From assembly GCF_009754905.2 (NCBI RefSeq), contig NZ_CP066775.1:930001-994000 (forward strand): 64,000 nucleotides of DNA. The letters run 5' to 3'. Positions 8,951 to 17,412 of the stretch are shown here, piece after piece. The position numbers and the translations under genes were made by a program. The stretch's first letter is position 1; every line of letters begins with the position of its first letter. Origin of the DNA: Mucilaginibacter ginkgonis (GTDB lineage Bacteria; Bacteroidota; Bacteroidia; Sphingobacteriales; Sphingobacteriaceae). Under the pieces are notes generated by a model. It was not told where the DNA came from. It saw only the letters and a program-made list of their open reading frames with translations, and ran no database searches.

Positions 8951-9210
8951 AATTGTGAGATGTTTTTCAAAATCAAGCTGTCCCGATAGCATCAGGGATC
9001 GTCGATATCTCAAAGGACAATATCTTTTACGCTCATTCGCCGCTAAGGCTCGACACTTCTTTTGGCCGTCAAAAGAATTAACCAAGAAAACTCGCGGCTG
9101 CACTCTGCGCTACAATGTTTCTGCTGGTTTCACGGCTTGGGATTACAGCGCAGACTGATGCCGCATTTTTCGGTGTCGTTAATTCAGTGTCAACAACTTT
9201 AAAAGAAGTT

Positions 9211-9304
9211 ACGCGTTAGCGATTGAAGCGGTTACCGGCCTGTGCATAAGGCCTGCAGGCGTATAACGTAAAGCGCGGGCTGGGAAGCGGCAACGCCAGA
9301 AATG
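9211..9304 (+). ncRNA. structured intergenic element, copy 1 (possible RNA)
   Basis: About 94 bases run from CGCGTTAGCGATTGAAG to CAACGCCAGAAATG. The ends pair (GCGTT 9213-9217 with AACGC 9292-9296) and an inner hairpin forms (GGCCT 9257-9261 with AGGCC 9269-9273). A second copy lies at 14604-14704, with the same terminal sequences, the same closing helix and a different inner hairpin. The element type resembles dispersed structured repeats I associate with Bacteroidota genomes (for example the Flavo-1 motif); that identity is unverified. Strand is assigned by conserved sequence only. Confidence 0.45.
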
Positions 9305-9514
9305 CACCCTGCTGCTTATTGTTAAGCGTCATTAACGAAAGATCTTTTTGACTCAGGCTTATACGTTTATTTTGCCGGTGAACTATTCTGTAATTAACCT
9401 AATGAAGTTTGTCTATTCGAATTAAAATCCCCCGCTAAATCCTCAAAATGATGCTTCATTGTAACATACCTGATGCAATAGGCAGCCCCTTACTTAGAAT
9501 TATTATAAATAAGT

Positions 9515-9549
9515 CTATTGTGTGTGAAAAACACAATAGGCGCTTTTTT
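9515..9549 (+). terminator. terminator-like hairpin upstream of the second GMC gene
   Basis: CTATTGTGT and ACACAATAG form a perfect 9-bp stem with a 7-base loop, followed by GCGC and six T. It ends nothing obvious on the + strand, so it may end an unannotated short transcript covering the structured element, or act as an attenuator for the GMC gene. Confidence 0.6.
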
Positions 9550-9623
9550 CTCAAATAAAAATTTTCATACATTAGGCGAGGGTTTTATCTAAAAGCCCGC
9601 TAAAACCAAATTATTCCTTCATT

Positions 9624-11309
9624 ATGTCAGCAACGAACACGTACGATGCCATAGTTATTGGGTCCGGTATTTCGGGCGGATGGGCAGCAAAAGAACTTAC
9701 AGAGAAAGGTCTTAAAACCATTATGCTTGAACGCGGCCGCGACATCGTACACATTAAAGATTACGTAAACGCCAACAAAGCACCATGGGAGTTTCCGCAC
9801 CGCGGTGGCAAAACCCAGGAGATGGTTAAAGATTATCCGGTGTTGAACCGCGATTATCCTTTAAACGAAACCAACCTCGATTATTGGGTAAATGAAAAAG
9901 AAAGCCCTTACGAAGAGGTTAAACCTTTTGACTGGTTCCGCGGATACCACGTTGGCGGCCGATCTTTGATGTGGGGCAGGCAATCATACCGCTGGCACGA
10001 CACAGATTTTGAAGCGAATTTAAAAGACGGCGTAGGTACCGACTGGCCTATCCGTTACGCCGACCTTGCACCATGGTATAGCTATGCAGAGAAATTTGCA
10101 GGTATATCCGGTAACCGCGATGGCGTGCCGATACTTCCGGATGGCGATTTTATGCCTGCAATGGAAATGAACATTGTGGAGAAGGATATGAAGAAACGCT
10201 TTGTAGAGCACTACAATGAGCAGCGCCACTTCATTATCGGTCGTACCGCAAATATTACAGTTCCGCACGAGGGGCGTACTAATTGCCAATACCGTAACAA
10301 ATGCTGGTTAGGCTGTCCGTTCGGTGCTTACTTCAGCACGCAATCGGCTACATTACCGGCAGCCCAGAAGACAGGTAACCTTACCTTACGTCCATGGAGC
10401 ATAGTAACACGTATCCTTTATGACAAGGACACTAAAAAGGCAAAGGGCGTTGAAGTTTTAGACGCGCAAACCAAACAAACCTATGAGTACTACGCAAAGA
10501 TCGTATTCGTAAACGCTTCGGCTATCAACTCTGCGTGGATCCTGATGAACTCTGCAACTGATATCTGGCCGGGAGGTTTGGGCAGCAGCAGCGATCAGTT
10601 GGGTCACAATATTATGGACCACCACCTTAATGTAGGTGCCGGCGGTGTTGCGGAAGGTTATGAAGATAAATATACATTCGGTCGCCGTGCAAACGGTATC
10701 TATATTCCTCGTTACCGCAACCTTAATGGCGAAAAACGCGATTATATTCGCGGGTTTGGTTACCAGGGTAGCGCAGGCCGAGAGCGCTGGAGCCGTGATA
10801 TTCCGGAATTGAATGTTGGCGGCGACTTCAAAGACGCGTTATCAGAACCGGGCCAATGGACATTTGGTATGAGCGGTTTTGGTGAAACACTACCATACCA
10901 CGAAAACAAAATGACCCTGAGCAAAGACAAAAAAGATGCATGGGGCTTACCTATTCCTGTTATTGACGCTGTTATTCGCGATAACGAAAAGAAAATGCGT
11001 GTAGACATGCAGGCAGACGCGGTTGAGATGTTAGAAGCAGCAGGGTTAAAACATGTAACTCCTTTTGTACAAGACGCTGTGTTGGGTAAAGGTATCCATG
11101 AGATGGGCACTGCACGTATGGGCCGCGATCCAAAATCTTCTGTTCTTAACGGATGGAATCAGGTTTGGGATGCGCAGAACGTATTTGTGACAGATGGTGC
11201 TGCAATGGCTTCTTCTGCCTGCCAAAACCCGTCATTGACATATATGGCATTGACTGCACGTGCAGCCAACTACGCAGTAGAGCAGTTGAAAAAAGGCAAT
11301 TTAGCATAA
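9624..11309 (+). CDS. GMC oxidoreductase, second large dehydrogenase subunit
   Basis: This 561-residue paralogue of the 7086 protein has the FAD motif GSGISGGWAAKE and the C-x5-C-x3-C motif at residues 221, 227 and 231 (CQYRNKCWLGCPFG). It also has His 492 in HEMGTARMG and Asn 535 in QNPSLTYMA. It lacks a signal peptide, so it should also depend on a Tat-bearing partner, most simply the small subunit at 12831. It is followed 19 bases later by a Gfo/Idh gene. Two dehydrogenases in one locus suggest two glycoside configurations or two oxidation positions; this is inference. Pairing with the 6484 subunit instead cannot be excluded. Confidence 0.88.
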   Translation: MSATNTYDAIVIGSGISGGWAAKELTEKGLKTIMLERGRDIVHIKDYVNANKAPWEFPHRGGKTQEMVKDYPVLNRDYPLNETNLDYWVNEKESPYEEVKPFDWFRGYHVGGRSLMWGRQSYRWHDTDFEANLKDGVGTDWPIRYADLAPWYSYAEKFAGISGNRDGVPILPDGDFMPAMEMNIVEKDMKKRFVEHYNEQRHFIIGRTANITVPHEGRTNCQYRNKCWLGCPFGAYFSTQSATLPAAQKTGNLTLRPWSIVTRILYDKDTKKAKGVEVLDAQTKQTYEYYAKIVFVNASAINSAWILMNSATDIWPGGLGSSSDQLGHNIMDHHLNVGAGGVAEGYEDKYTFGRRANGIYIPRYRNLNGEKRDYIRGFGYQGSAGRERWSRDIPELNVGGDFKDALSEPGQWTFGMSGFGETLPYHENKMTLSKDKKDAWGLPIPVIDAVIRDNEKKMRVDMQADAVEMLEAAGLKHVTPFVQDAVLGKGIHEMGTARMGRDPKSSVLNGWNQVWDAQNVFVTDGAAMASSACQNPSLTYMALTARAANYAVEQLKKGNLA

Positions 11310-11328
11310 CATCAACCAACAAAAACCA

Positions 11329-12792
11329 ATGAGCGATAAACCAGAAGAGAAGAAAACCGGTCAGGTAACCCGCCGCGATTTTATCCGCACGGGTAGTGTT
11401 GCCGCTGCAGCGTTTATGATTGTGCCTAGGCACGTTTTAGGCGGTAAAGGCTTCATTGCGCCAAGCGACCGTTTAGTTATTGCCAGCGTGGGCGTTGGTG
11501 GTAAAGGCGAAAGCGATATTGCTAACTTTTACAAAAGTGGTAAAGCGGAGATAGCTTTCCTGTGTGATGTTGACGACCGCCGCGCGGCTAACACCGTAAA
11601 GAAGTTCCCTAAAGCAAAATATTACAAAGATTGGCGTGAGATGTACGACAAGGAGCATAAAAACTTCGATGCCGTATCTGTTTCAACGCCCGATCATAAC
11701 CATGCCATCATTACTTACCATGCCATGCAACTGGGCAAGCACGTGTACGTGCAAAAGCCGTTGACACATGATATTTATGAGGCACGCCTGCTTACAGAAG
11801 CGGCAAAAAAATACAAAGTGGTAACCCAAATGGGCAACCAGGGAGCCTCTAATGATGGTACCCGTCAGCTGGCAGAATGGTACGATGCAGGCCTTATAGG
11901 CGATGTGCATACCGTTTATTGCTGGACAAACCGCCCGGTGTGGCCGCAAGGTATTCCATGGCCAACAACCAAGGCAGATATCCCTAAAGAACTGGATTGG
12001 AACCTTTGGCTGGGTACAGCCCCGCAGAAAGATTACGTAGATAAGCTTGTTCCGTTCAACTGGCGTGGCTGGTGGGATTACGGTACCGGGGCTTTAGGCG
12101 ATATGGGCTGCCACCTGGTAGAGGCACCTTTCCGTGTGTTAGGTATCCGCTACGCGAAAGATGTACAGGCGAGTGTAGGCAGTGTTTATGTTGATGAATT
12201 TAAACAAGGTCACTTCCCTGACAGCTGCCCTCCATCAAGCCACATTACGCTAACTTTCCCTAAAACCAATAAAACCAAAGGCGACATTACCCTGCACTGG
12301 ATGGACGGCGGCATACAGCCCGAACGCCCTGAAGAGTTAGGCGCTGACGAAAGGTTTGGTGATGATGGCAACGGTACATTGTTCATCGGTACCAAAGGCA
12401 AAATGATAGCCAGTACTTATGGATTAAACCCGCAGTTGCTGCCAACATCGCGCACCAAGGATGCCAATGTAAAACAAGAGTACGAGCGTGTACCTGGTCA
12501 GCAGGAAGGCCACTACGGCCAATGGGTAGAAGCTTGTATAGCTGGTTACGGTAAAAAAGAAGTAAGCTCACCATTCGAGATCGCCGGTCCGTTGACAGAG
12601 GCATTATTGATGGCCAATCTTGCAGTACGCGGCCACGAATTGGGCACCATGAATAATGGCAGGTTCCAGTACGTACCGGGCCACAGCAAGAAATTGCTGT
12701 GGGATAACGCCAACATGCGCGTAACTAATTTCGACGAGGTAAACCAGTTTGTAAAGCGCGAATACCGCAGCGGCTGGACATTGGGAGCATAA
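11329..12792 (+). CDS. Tat-signal Gfo/Idh/MocA family oxidoreductase
   Basis: This 487-residue protein starts with a Tat-like signal (TRRDFIRTGSVAAAAFM), then an NAD(P)-binding Rossmann fold (IASVGVGGKGESDI), the QKPLTHD motif where this family keeps its catalytic Lys, and the long C-terminal domain typical of the secreted Bacteroidota subgroup. Members of this family oxidise or reduce sugar hydroxyls with tightly bound NAD. Gfo/Idh proteins are known partners in 3-keto-glycoside pathways of Bacteroides. Here it lies between the second GMC gene and the second small-subunit gene, with short gaps of 19 and 38 bases. The exact substrate and direction cannot be told. Confidence 0.85.
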   Translation: MSDKPEEKKTGQVTRRDFIRTGSVAAAAFMIVPRHVLGGKGFIAPSDRLVIASVGVGGKGESDIANFYKSGKAEIAFLCDVDDRRAANTVKKFPKAKYYKDWREMYDKEHKNFDAVSVSTPDHNHAIITYHAMQLGKHVYVQKPLTHDIYEARLLTEAAKKYKVVTQMGNQGASNDGTRQLAEWYDAGLIGDVHTVYCWTNRPVWPQGIPWPTTKADIPKELDWNLWLGTAPQKDYVDKLVPFNWRGWWDYGTGALGDMGCHLVEAPFRVLGIRYAKDVQASVGSVYVDEFKQGHFPDSCPPSSHITLTFPKTNKTKGDITLHWMDGGIQPERPEELGADERFGDDGNGTLFIGTKGKMIASTYGLNPQLLPTSRTKDANVKQEYERVPGQQEGHYGQWVEACIAGYGKKEVSSPFEIAGPLTEALLMANLAVRGHELGTMNNGRFQYVPGHSKKLLWDNANMRVTNFDEVNQFVKREYRSGWTLGA

Positions 12793-12830
12793 CCAATTAA
12801 CTTAATTACGAATAACTTATTTACTAAGAT

Positions 12831-13403
12831 ATGAACAGAAGAGACGCCATTGGAAGAGTAGCCTTGTTAATGGGCGGCGCGGTTATAGGCGCGGAGTTTT
12901 TTGTGTCAGGTTGTAAATCGCCTGTTGCAGGTGACGTTAAAGACCTGGCAAAACCGGAAACCATTGCTTACATGGATGAAGTAGCCGAGACTATTTTACC
13001 ACGCACCAGCACTCCGGGAGCTAAAGACGCAAAAGTAGGCGCCTTTATGAATGTAATGGTACGCGATTGCTACGCGCCGGAAGATCAAAAGGTATTTACC
13101 GAAGGCCTAGGCAAGATCGATGACGCTACTGAGAGAAAATACAGCGTTAAATTTATAAAAGCCGATGCTAAACAGCGCGCGGCCGTGTTAGCAGATCTTG
13201 ACAAAGAAGCAGCAGCTTACAACAAAAGCAAAAAGAAAGAAGACCCTAACCATTTTTATACCATGGTTAAACAGTTAACCCTGTTGGGCTACTTCACTTC
13301 TGAAGAAGGCTGTACCAAAGCGCTGCGTTATTTACCTATACCGGGTAAGTTTGATGGTAATTATCCTTACAAAAAAGGGGATAAGGCCTGGGCGCTGGCA
13401 TAA
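12831..13403 (+). CDS. gluconate 2-dehydrogenase subunit 3 family protein, second small subunit
   Basis: This 190-residue paralogue of the 6484 protein has a signal MNRRDAIGRVALLMGG with twin arginines and a lipobox ending VSGC (Cys 28), so it is a likely Tat-exported lipoprotein. The family core YMDEVAETILPRTSTPGAKD matches the 6484 protein closely. It probably serves as export partner and electron-transfer aid of the signal-less GMC subunit at 9624, although the Gfo/Idh gene separates the two. It is followed by a small stem (ATTGCCCC/GGGGCAAT, 13413-13431) and then a REP element, which may bound its transcript. Confidence 0.85.
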   Translation: MNRRDAIGRVALLMGGAVIGAEFFVSGCKSPVAGDVKDLAKPETIAYMDEVAETILPRTSTPGAKDAKVGAFMNVMVRDCYAPEDQKVFTEGLGKIDDATERKYSVKFIKADAKQRAAVLADLDKEAAAYNKSKKKEDPNHFYTMVKQLTLLGYFTSEEGCTKALRYLPIPGKFDGNYPYKKGDKAWALA

Positions 13404-13438
13404 CAAGAAGCTATTGCCCCGATGGGGCAATCTTAATT

Positions 13439-13510
13439 TGTCATTGCGAGGAACGAAGCAATCTCATAGGATGATCTTATGCCCGGATTGCTTCGTTCCT
13501 CGCAATGACA
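13439..13510. repeat. perfect REP-like inverted repeat, TGTCATTGCGAG family
   Basis: The two 25-base arms (13439-13463 and 13486-13510) are perfect reverse complements, with a 22-base loop. This is the best-preserved member; related or partial copies lie at 8918, 17413, 19246, 50698 and 58685. Perfect arms suggest recent movement or ongoing maintenance. Confidence 0.9.
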
Positions 13511-13537
13511 TAAAGCGACTACATTAATACCTAATAC

Positions 13538-14590
13538 ATGGTTACTATCAAAGGACCGGCATTATTTATAGCACAGTTTATTGGTGATAAGGCCCCGTTT
13601 AACGACCTTAAATCCATAAGTGAGTGGGCGGCCGGTTTGGGTTATAAAGGGTTACAGTTGCCCACAGGCGATGCCCGTTTCATCGACCTGCAAAAAGCCG
13701 CCGAAAGCAAGACCTATGCCGACGAAGTTAAAGGCATTGTCAACGCTGCCGGATTAGAGATCACAGAACTTTCTACACACATACAAGGCCAGCTGGTGGC
13801 CGTGAACCCGGTTTACGATCACCTGTTTGATGGCTTTGCTCCCGAGGCTTACCGCAATAACCCTAAGGCGCGCCAGGAATGGGCCGTACAGCAGGTTAAG
13901 TACGCTGCCAAGGCATCACAAAACCTGGGTTTGCAGGCAAGCGTGACCTTTAGCGGCGCGTTTGCATGGCCATTTGTATACCCATGGCCTCAGCGGCCGG
14001 CCGGAATGGTTGATGAAGCTTTTACCGAACTGGCTAAACGCTGGACGCCGATCCTTAACTACTACGATGAACAGGGCATTGACCTTTGCTACGAGATACA
14101 TCCCGGTGAAGATCTGCATGATGGCGTGACGTTTGAAATGTTCCTGGAGAAGGTAAACAATCACAAGCGCGCAAACCTGCTTTATGATCCTTCGCATTTT
14201 GTTTTGCAGTGCCTTGATTACCTGGAATATATAGACATCTATCACGAGCGCATCAAAATGATGCACGTAAAAGACGCCGAATTTAATTCGACGGGCAGGC
14301 AGGGTGTATACGGCGGTTACCAAAACTGGATAGACCGTGCCGGCCGCTTCCGGTCACTGGGCGATGGGCAGGTTGACTTTAAGTCGATTTTTAGTAAATT
14401 GGCTCAGTACGATTTTCCGGGATGGGCAGTACTTGAATGGGAGTGTGCTTTAAAACATCCCGAAGACGGCGCAAGAGAAGGTGCTAAGTTTATAGCCGAT
14501 CATATTATACACGTTACAGACCGTGTTTTTGACGATTTTGCCGCATCAGGCATCAACAGTGAGATGAATAAGAAGACTTTAGGAATATAA
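13538..14590 (+). CDS. cytosolic sugar phosphate isomerase/epimerase-like TIM-barrel protein
   Basis: The protein has 350 residues of the xylose isomerase-like TIM-barrel superfamily. Unlike its neighbours it has no signal peptide, so it should act in the cytoplasm. Likely metal ligands are visible: Glu in CYEIHPGEDLHDG, Asp in LLYDPSHF, His in MMHVKDAEF and Glu in AVLEWECALKHP. It is longer than the other barrel proteins of the locus and different in sequence, so it is not a recent duplicate. It could isomerise or epimerise an imported keto-sugar. The gap on its left holds the perfect REP and the gap on its right holds the second structured element. Confidence 0.85.
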   Translation: MVTIKGPALFIAQFIGDKAPFNDLKSISEWAAGLGYKGLQLPTGDARFIDLQKAAESKTYADEVKGIVNAAGLEITELSTHIQGQLVAVNPVYDHLFDGFAPEAYRNNPKARQEWAVQQVKYAAKASQNLGLQASVTFSGAFAWPFVYPWPQRPAGMVDEAFTELAKRWTPILNYYDEQGIDLCYEIHPGEDLHDGVTFEMFLEKVNNHKRANLLYDPSHFVLQCLDYLEYIDIYHERIKMMHVKDAEFNSTGRQGVYGGYQNWIDRAGRFRSLGDGQVDFKSIFSKLAQYDFPGWAVLEWECALKHPEDGAREGAKFIADHIIHVTDRVFDDFAASGINSEMNKKTLGI

Positions 14591-14603
14591 AAGAAAAAGG
14601 AAA

Positions 14604-14704
14604 TGCGTTAGGGATAGAAGTGTAAAATCCCGCAGTGCCGCTTAAGCGGCGCGAGGAGTTGAAACGAATAGCCCGACCCGCTTAATGCGGGTAACGCCGA
14701 AATG
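14604..14704 (+). ncRNA. structured intergenic element, copy 2 (possible RNA)
   Basis: Terminal helix GCGTTA (14605-14610) pairs with TAACGC (14692-14697). Inside are GGGAT with ATCCC (14611-14615, 14627-14631), the perfect palindrome GCCGCTTAAGCGGC (14637-14650), and ACCCGC with GCGGGT (14676-14681, 14687-14692). It shares both ends with copy 1 at 9211: GCGTTAG-GAT-GAAG and AACGCC-GAAATG. Different inner loops under the same closing helix argue for a conserved fold. It could be a small RNA, an untranslated-region element or a mobile repeat. Confidence 0.5.
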
Positions 14705-14817
14705 ATTAAAATTAGAAGACGACACCTTAATAACCAACAACTCTAAATAAAAAAATATAAAAGCTATGCTATTAAGTATAGTAGCTAACAAAAACTAAAT
14801 ACTACACCAATAACACC

Positions 14818-15258
14818 ATGAAGAAGACATTGATCATTTTATCATTTGCATCTATACTTGCCGCCTGCGGTGGTTCTAAGGATGACAAGTTAAGCACAGA
14901 TACAACAGTTGCGGCCAACCAATCTGCTGTTGCGCACAACTCAGACGCGGCAATGGATACCGCCAATAAAAACATAGGTACAGAGAACACTACAACTGCG
15001 GTTGCAAGCTCGTCTAAAGGCGCGCAGCTTTTAGCCAAAAATGACTGCCTTACCTGCCATAAGGAGCATGAAAAACTTGTTGGCCCTGCTTATGCCGATG
15101 TAGCTAAGAAATACAGCTCTGGCGATGTAGATAAACTAGCCGATAAAGTAATCAAAGGCGGATCGGGCAGCTGGGGCGACGTACCAATGACACCGCACCC
15201 ATCGCTTTCTGTTGATGATGCTAAAGAGATGGTTAAATATATTTTAACCGTTAAGTAA
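14818..15258 (+). CDS. mono-haem c-type cytochrome lipoprotein
   Basis: The 146-residue protein has a lipoprotein signal (LASILAACGG region; Cys 17), a Ser/Thr/Ala-rich linker to about residue 65, then a cytochrome c domain with CLTCH (Cys 77, Cys 80, His 81) and Met 124 in VPMTPHPSLS as the likely sixth ligand. It resembles the cytochrome c551/552 type. It is anchored in the periplasm and is a natural electron acceptor for the GMC dehydrogenases of this locus. The MFS gene starts one base after its stop, so they are co-transcribed. A general respiratory role is the alternative. Confidence 0.9.
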   Translation: MKKTLIILSFASILAACGGSKDDKLSTDTTVAANQSAVAHNSDAAMDTANKNIGTENTTTAVASSSKGAQLLAKNDCLTCHKEHEKLVGPAYADVAKKYSSGDVDKLADKVIKGGSGSWGDVPMTPHPSLSVDDAKEMVKYILTVK

Positions 15259-15259
15259 G

Positions 15260-16510
15260 ATGAATACATCTGTAAAGATCAGGCTGTCTGTCATGATGTT
15301 CCTGGAGTTTTTTATCTGGGGCGCATGGTTTGTAACCTTAGGAACTTATCTGCTAAAGAACCTGCATACTACAGGTACAGAAGTTGGCGTAGCATTTCTC
15401 ACGCAGTCTATCGGGGCCATTGTGGCACCGTTTATTATCGGATTGATAGCTGATAAATTCTTTTCAGCGCAAAAGATCTTAGGGGTTTTACATATTGCCG
15501 GCGCCATTCTGATGTGGATGTGCTCAACCGCGCCCGATTTTAAAGCGTTTTATCCATATGTATTGATCTATATGATCATTTACATGCCAACGCTGGCGCT
15601 GGTTAACTCTATATCTTTCCGTCAGATGACCAACCCAAGCAAAGAATTTCCGCCGATAAGGGTATTGGGTACTTTGGGCTGGATAGTTGCCGGCTTTACT
15701 ATCGGTTGGTTAGGCTGGGAGCAGCACGGTACGCTTGATCTTACATTTAAAACCGCAGCTGCGGCCTCACTTATTTTAGGTTTATTCAGCTTTACTTTGC
15801 CTGCAACTCCGCCGGCAAAAGCGGGTCAAACGACTTCAATTGGCGACATTCTTGGTTTGGATGCTATCGGTTTATTGAAGAATCGCTCATTCCTTGTGTT
15901 CTTTTTAGCATCGGTAGCAATATGCGTACCGCTGGCTTTCTATTACAACTTTACTAATCCATTCCTTAACGAGGTAGGCATGCAGGGTGCGGCAGGCAAA
16001 CAGGCTTTCGGCCAGGTGTCAGAGCTATTGTTCATGGTGGCTATGCCTTTCTTCTTTGTACGCTTAGGCGTTAAAAAGATGCTTGCTTTCGGTATGATAG
16101 CCTGGGTATTGCGTTACATCTTCTTTGCGTACGGAAACATCGACACCAATTACTGGATGCTGATAGCAGGTATTGTAATGCACGGTATGTGTTATGATTT
16201 CTTCTTCGTGACCGGACAGATCTACACCGATAATTTGGCAGGCGAGCGCTTCAAAAGTGCGGCACAAGGCTTTATTACCCTTGCTACTTATGGCGTAGGT
16301 ATGCTAATCGGCTTCTTGATCTCGGGCCCGATAGTGGATTCTTACAAAACAGGCGAAACGCACAACTGGACTCAGATCTGGTTGATCCCTGCGGGTATTG
16401 CGGCAGTAGTATTGGTGATATTTCTGTTACTGTTTAAGGATAAAACAAGCATGAATACAGATCCGTCTTTGAACCTGGACGAGCAAAAAGATATGCGTTT
16501 AGACGTTTAA
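15260..16510 (+). CDS. MFS transporter, nucleoside:H+ symporter-like (NupG/XapB type)
   Basis: This 416-residue protein has about 12 hydrophobic helices. The N-terminus (MFLEFFIWGAWFVTLGTYL) and the TM1-TM2 region are typical of the nucleoside:proton symporter family of MFS permeases, whose Bacteroidota members often sit in sugar-catabolic clusters. It probably carries the sugar or keto-sugar product across the inner membrane. It starts one base after the cytochrome gene and ends 9 bases before the next barrel gene, giving a cytochrome-permease-isomerase unit. The substrate is inferred from context only. Confidence 0.85.
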   Translation: MNTSVKIRLSVMMFLEFFIWGAWFVTLGTYLLKNLHTTGTEVGVAFLTQSIGAIVAPFIIGLIADKFFSAQKILGVLHIAGAILMWMCSTAPDFKAFYPYVLIYMIIYMPTLALVNSISFRQMTNPSKEFPPIRVLGTLGWIVAGFTIGWLGWEQHGTLDLTFKTAAAASLILGLFSFTLPATPPAKAGQTTSIGDILGLDAIGLLKNRSFLVFFLASVAICVPLAFYYNFTNPFLNEVGMQGAAGKQAFGQVSELLFMVAMPFFFVRLGVKKMLAFGMIAWVLRYIFFAYGNIDTNYWMLIAGIVMHGMCYDFFFVTGQIYTDNLAGERFKSAAQGFITLATYGVGMLIGFLISGPIVDSYKTGETHNWTQIWLIPAGIAAVVLVIFLLLFKDKTSMNTDPSLNLDEQKDMRLDV

Positions 16511-16519
16511 TCAACAGGC

Positions 16520-17404
16520 ATGTCACAAAACCGCAGATCAGCAATAAAAAATATTCTTACCGGTACAGCTGCTGTATCGGCAGGGGGAATGCTGTCATCT
16601 TTCAAAGACGTCAAATTCGATGTGGAAGTCAACAAACCGCTGAAAGGGAATATCAACCACTCGGCTTGCTGGTGGATCTATCACGAATACGGTTTGGATA
16701 AAGTATGCAGCACTTTTAAGCAAATGGGCTTAAAAGGCCTCGACTTGGTTGGCCCTAAAGAATGGCCAACGCTTAAAAAGTACGGCATTGATTCGCCGAT
16801 GTGCAATGGGGCGGAGATAAGCCTTACCGAGGGTTTTAACGATAAAAAGTACCACGATAAGCTGATAGCCAACTACAGTGAGATGATCCCGCTTGTGGGC
16901 AAGGCAGGGTATAAAAACCTTATCTGTTTCAGCGGCTCGCGCCGTGGCATGAGCGACGAAGAGGGTTGGAGCAACTGTGTAACCGGCCTGCAAAAATTGC
17001 TTCCGCTTGCAGAGAAACACGGCGTTACCCTGGTGATGGAATTACTGAACAGCAAAATAGACCACAAGGATTATCAATGCGACCGCGCATGGTGGGGCGC
17101 TGAATTGGGCAAACGTCTGGGTTCAGAAAATTTTAAGTTGTTGTTTGATATCTATCATATGCAGATAGATGAGGGTGATGTCATCCGCAACATTGAGCAA
17201 TACCATCATTACATAGCGCATTACCACACAGGCGGCGTACCGGGCAGGCATGAAATAGATGACACGCAGGAACTGTATTATCCTGCTATTATGAAAGCCA
17301 TTGTAAAGACAGGATTTAAAGGATACGTAGCGCAAGAATTTTCGCCGTTAAACCCTGATAAGTTTGCCGCGTTAAAGAAATGTGTGCATATCTGTGATGT
17401 ATAA
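16520..17404 (+). CDS. hydroxypyruvate isomerase-like TIM-barrel protein with Tat-like signal
   Basis: The 294-residue protein has an NRRSAIKNILTGTAAVSAGG signal-like N-terminus with twin arginines. The barrel is of the hydroxypyruvate isomerase (Hyi-like) branch: Glu in LVMELLNSKIDHK, Asp in LLFDIYHMQID, His in HYHTGGVPGRHE and Glu in VAQEFSPLNP. No lipobox or clear AXA site stands out (AGGMLSSF), so export is likely but not certain. The short gap to the MFS gene (9 bases) puts it in that transcript. A keto-sugar isomerase role fits the locus; true hydroxypyruvate activity is less likely for an exported protein. Confidence 0.8.
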   Translation: MSQNRRSAIKNILTGTAAVSAGGMLSSFKDVKFDVEVNKPLKGNINHSACWWIYHEYGLDKVCSTFKQMGLKGLDLVGPKEWPTLKKYGIDSPMCNGAEISLTEGFNDKKYHDKLIANYSEMIPLVGKAGYKNLICFSGSRRGMSDEEGWSNCVTGLQKLLPLAEKHGVTLVMELLNSKIDHKDYQCDRAWWGAELGKRLGSENFKLLFDIYHMQIDEGDVIRNIEQYHHYIAHYHTGGVPGRHEIDDTQELYYPAIMKAIVKTGFKGYVAQEFSPLNPDKFAALKKCVHICDV

Positions 17405-17412
17405 AACAAAAG

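Larger units (their letters stand above)
8802..9623. other. 822-base non-coding gap packed with repeats
   Basis: No credible gene is present. From left to right it contains a REP-like inverted repeat (8824-8899), a half REP (8918-8950), and a stretch 9000-9170 with GGCCGTCAAAAGAATTAACC that looks like a dispersed-repeat remnant. These are followed by a copy of the structured element (9211-9304), a terminator-like hairpin (9515-9549) and the AAAAGCCCG motif (9591). The open frame at 8955-9158 is repeat-derived and is not called. Confidence 0.6.

Noticed and set aside
8955-9158. 67-codon frame in the 822-base gap
   Set aside because: It begins in a half REP and covers the GGCCGTCAAAAGAATTAACC remnant; composition and position fit a dispersed repeat, not a gene.
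13916-14323. 135-codon antisense frame inside the 13538 isomerase
   Set aside because: It lies fully within a conserved gene and has no start context or family match.
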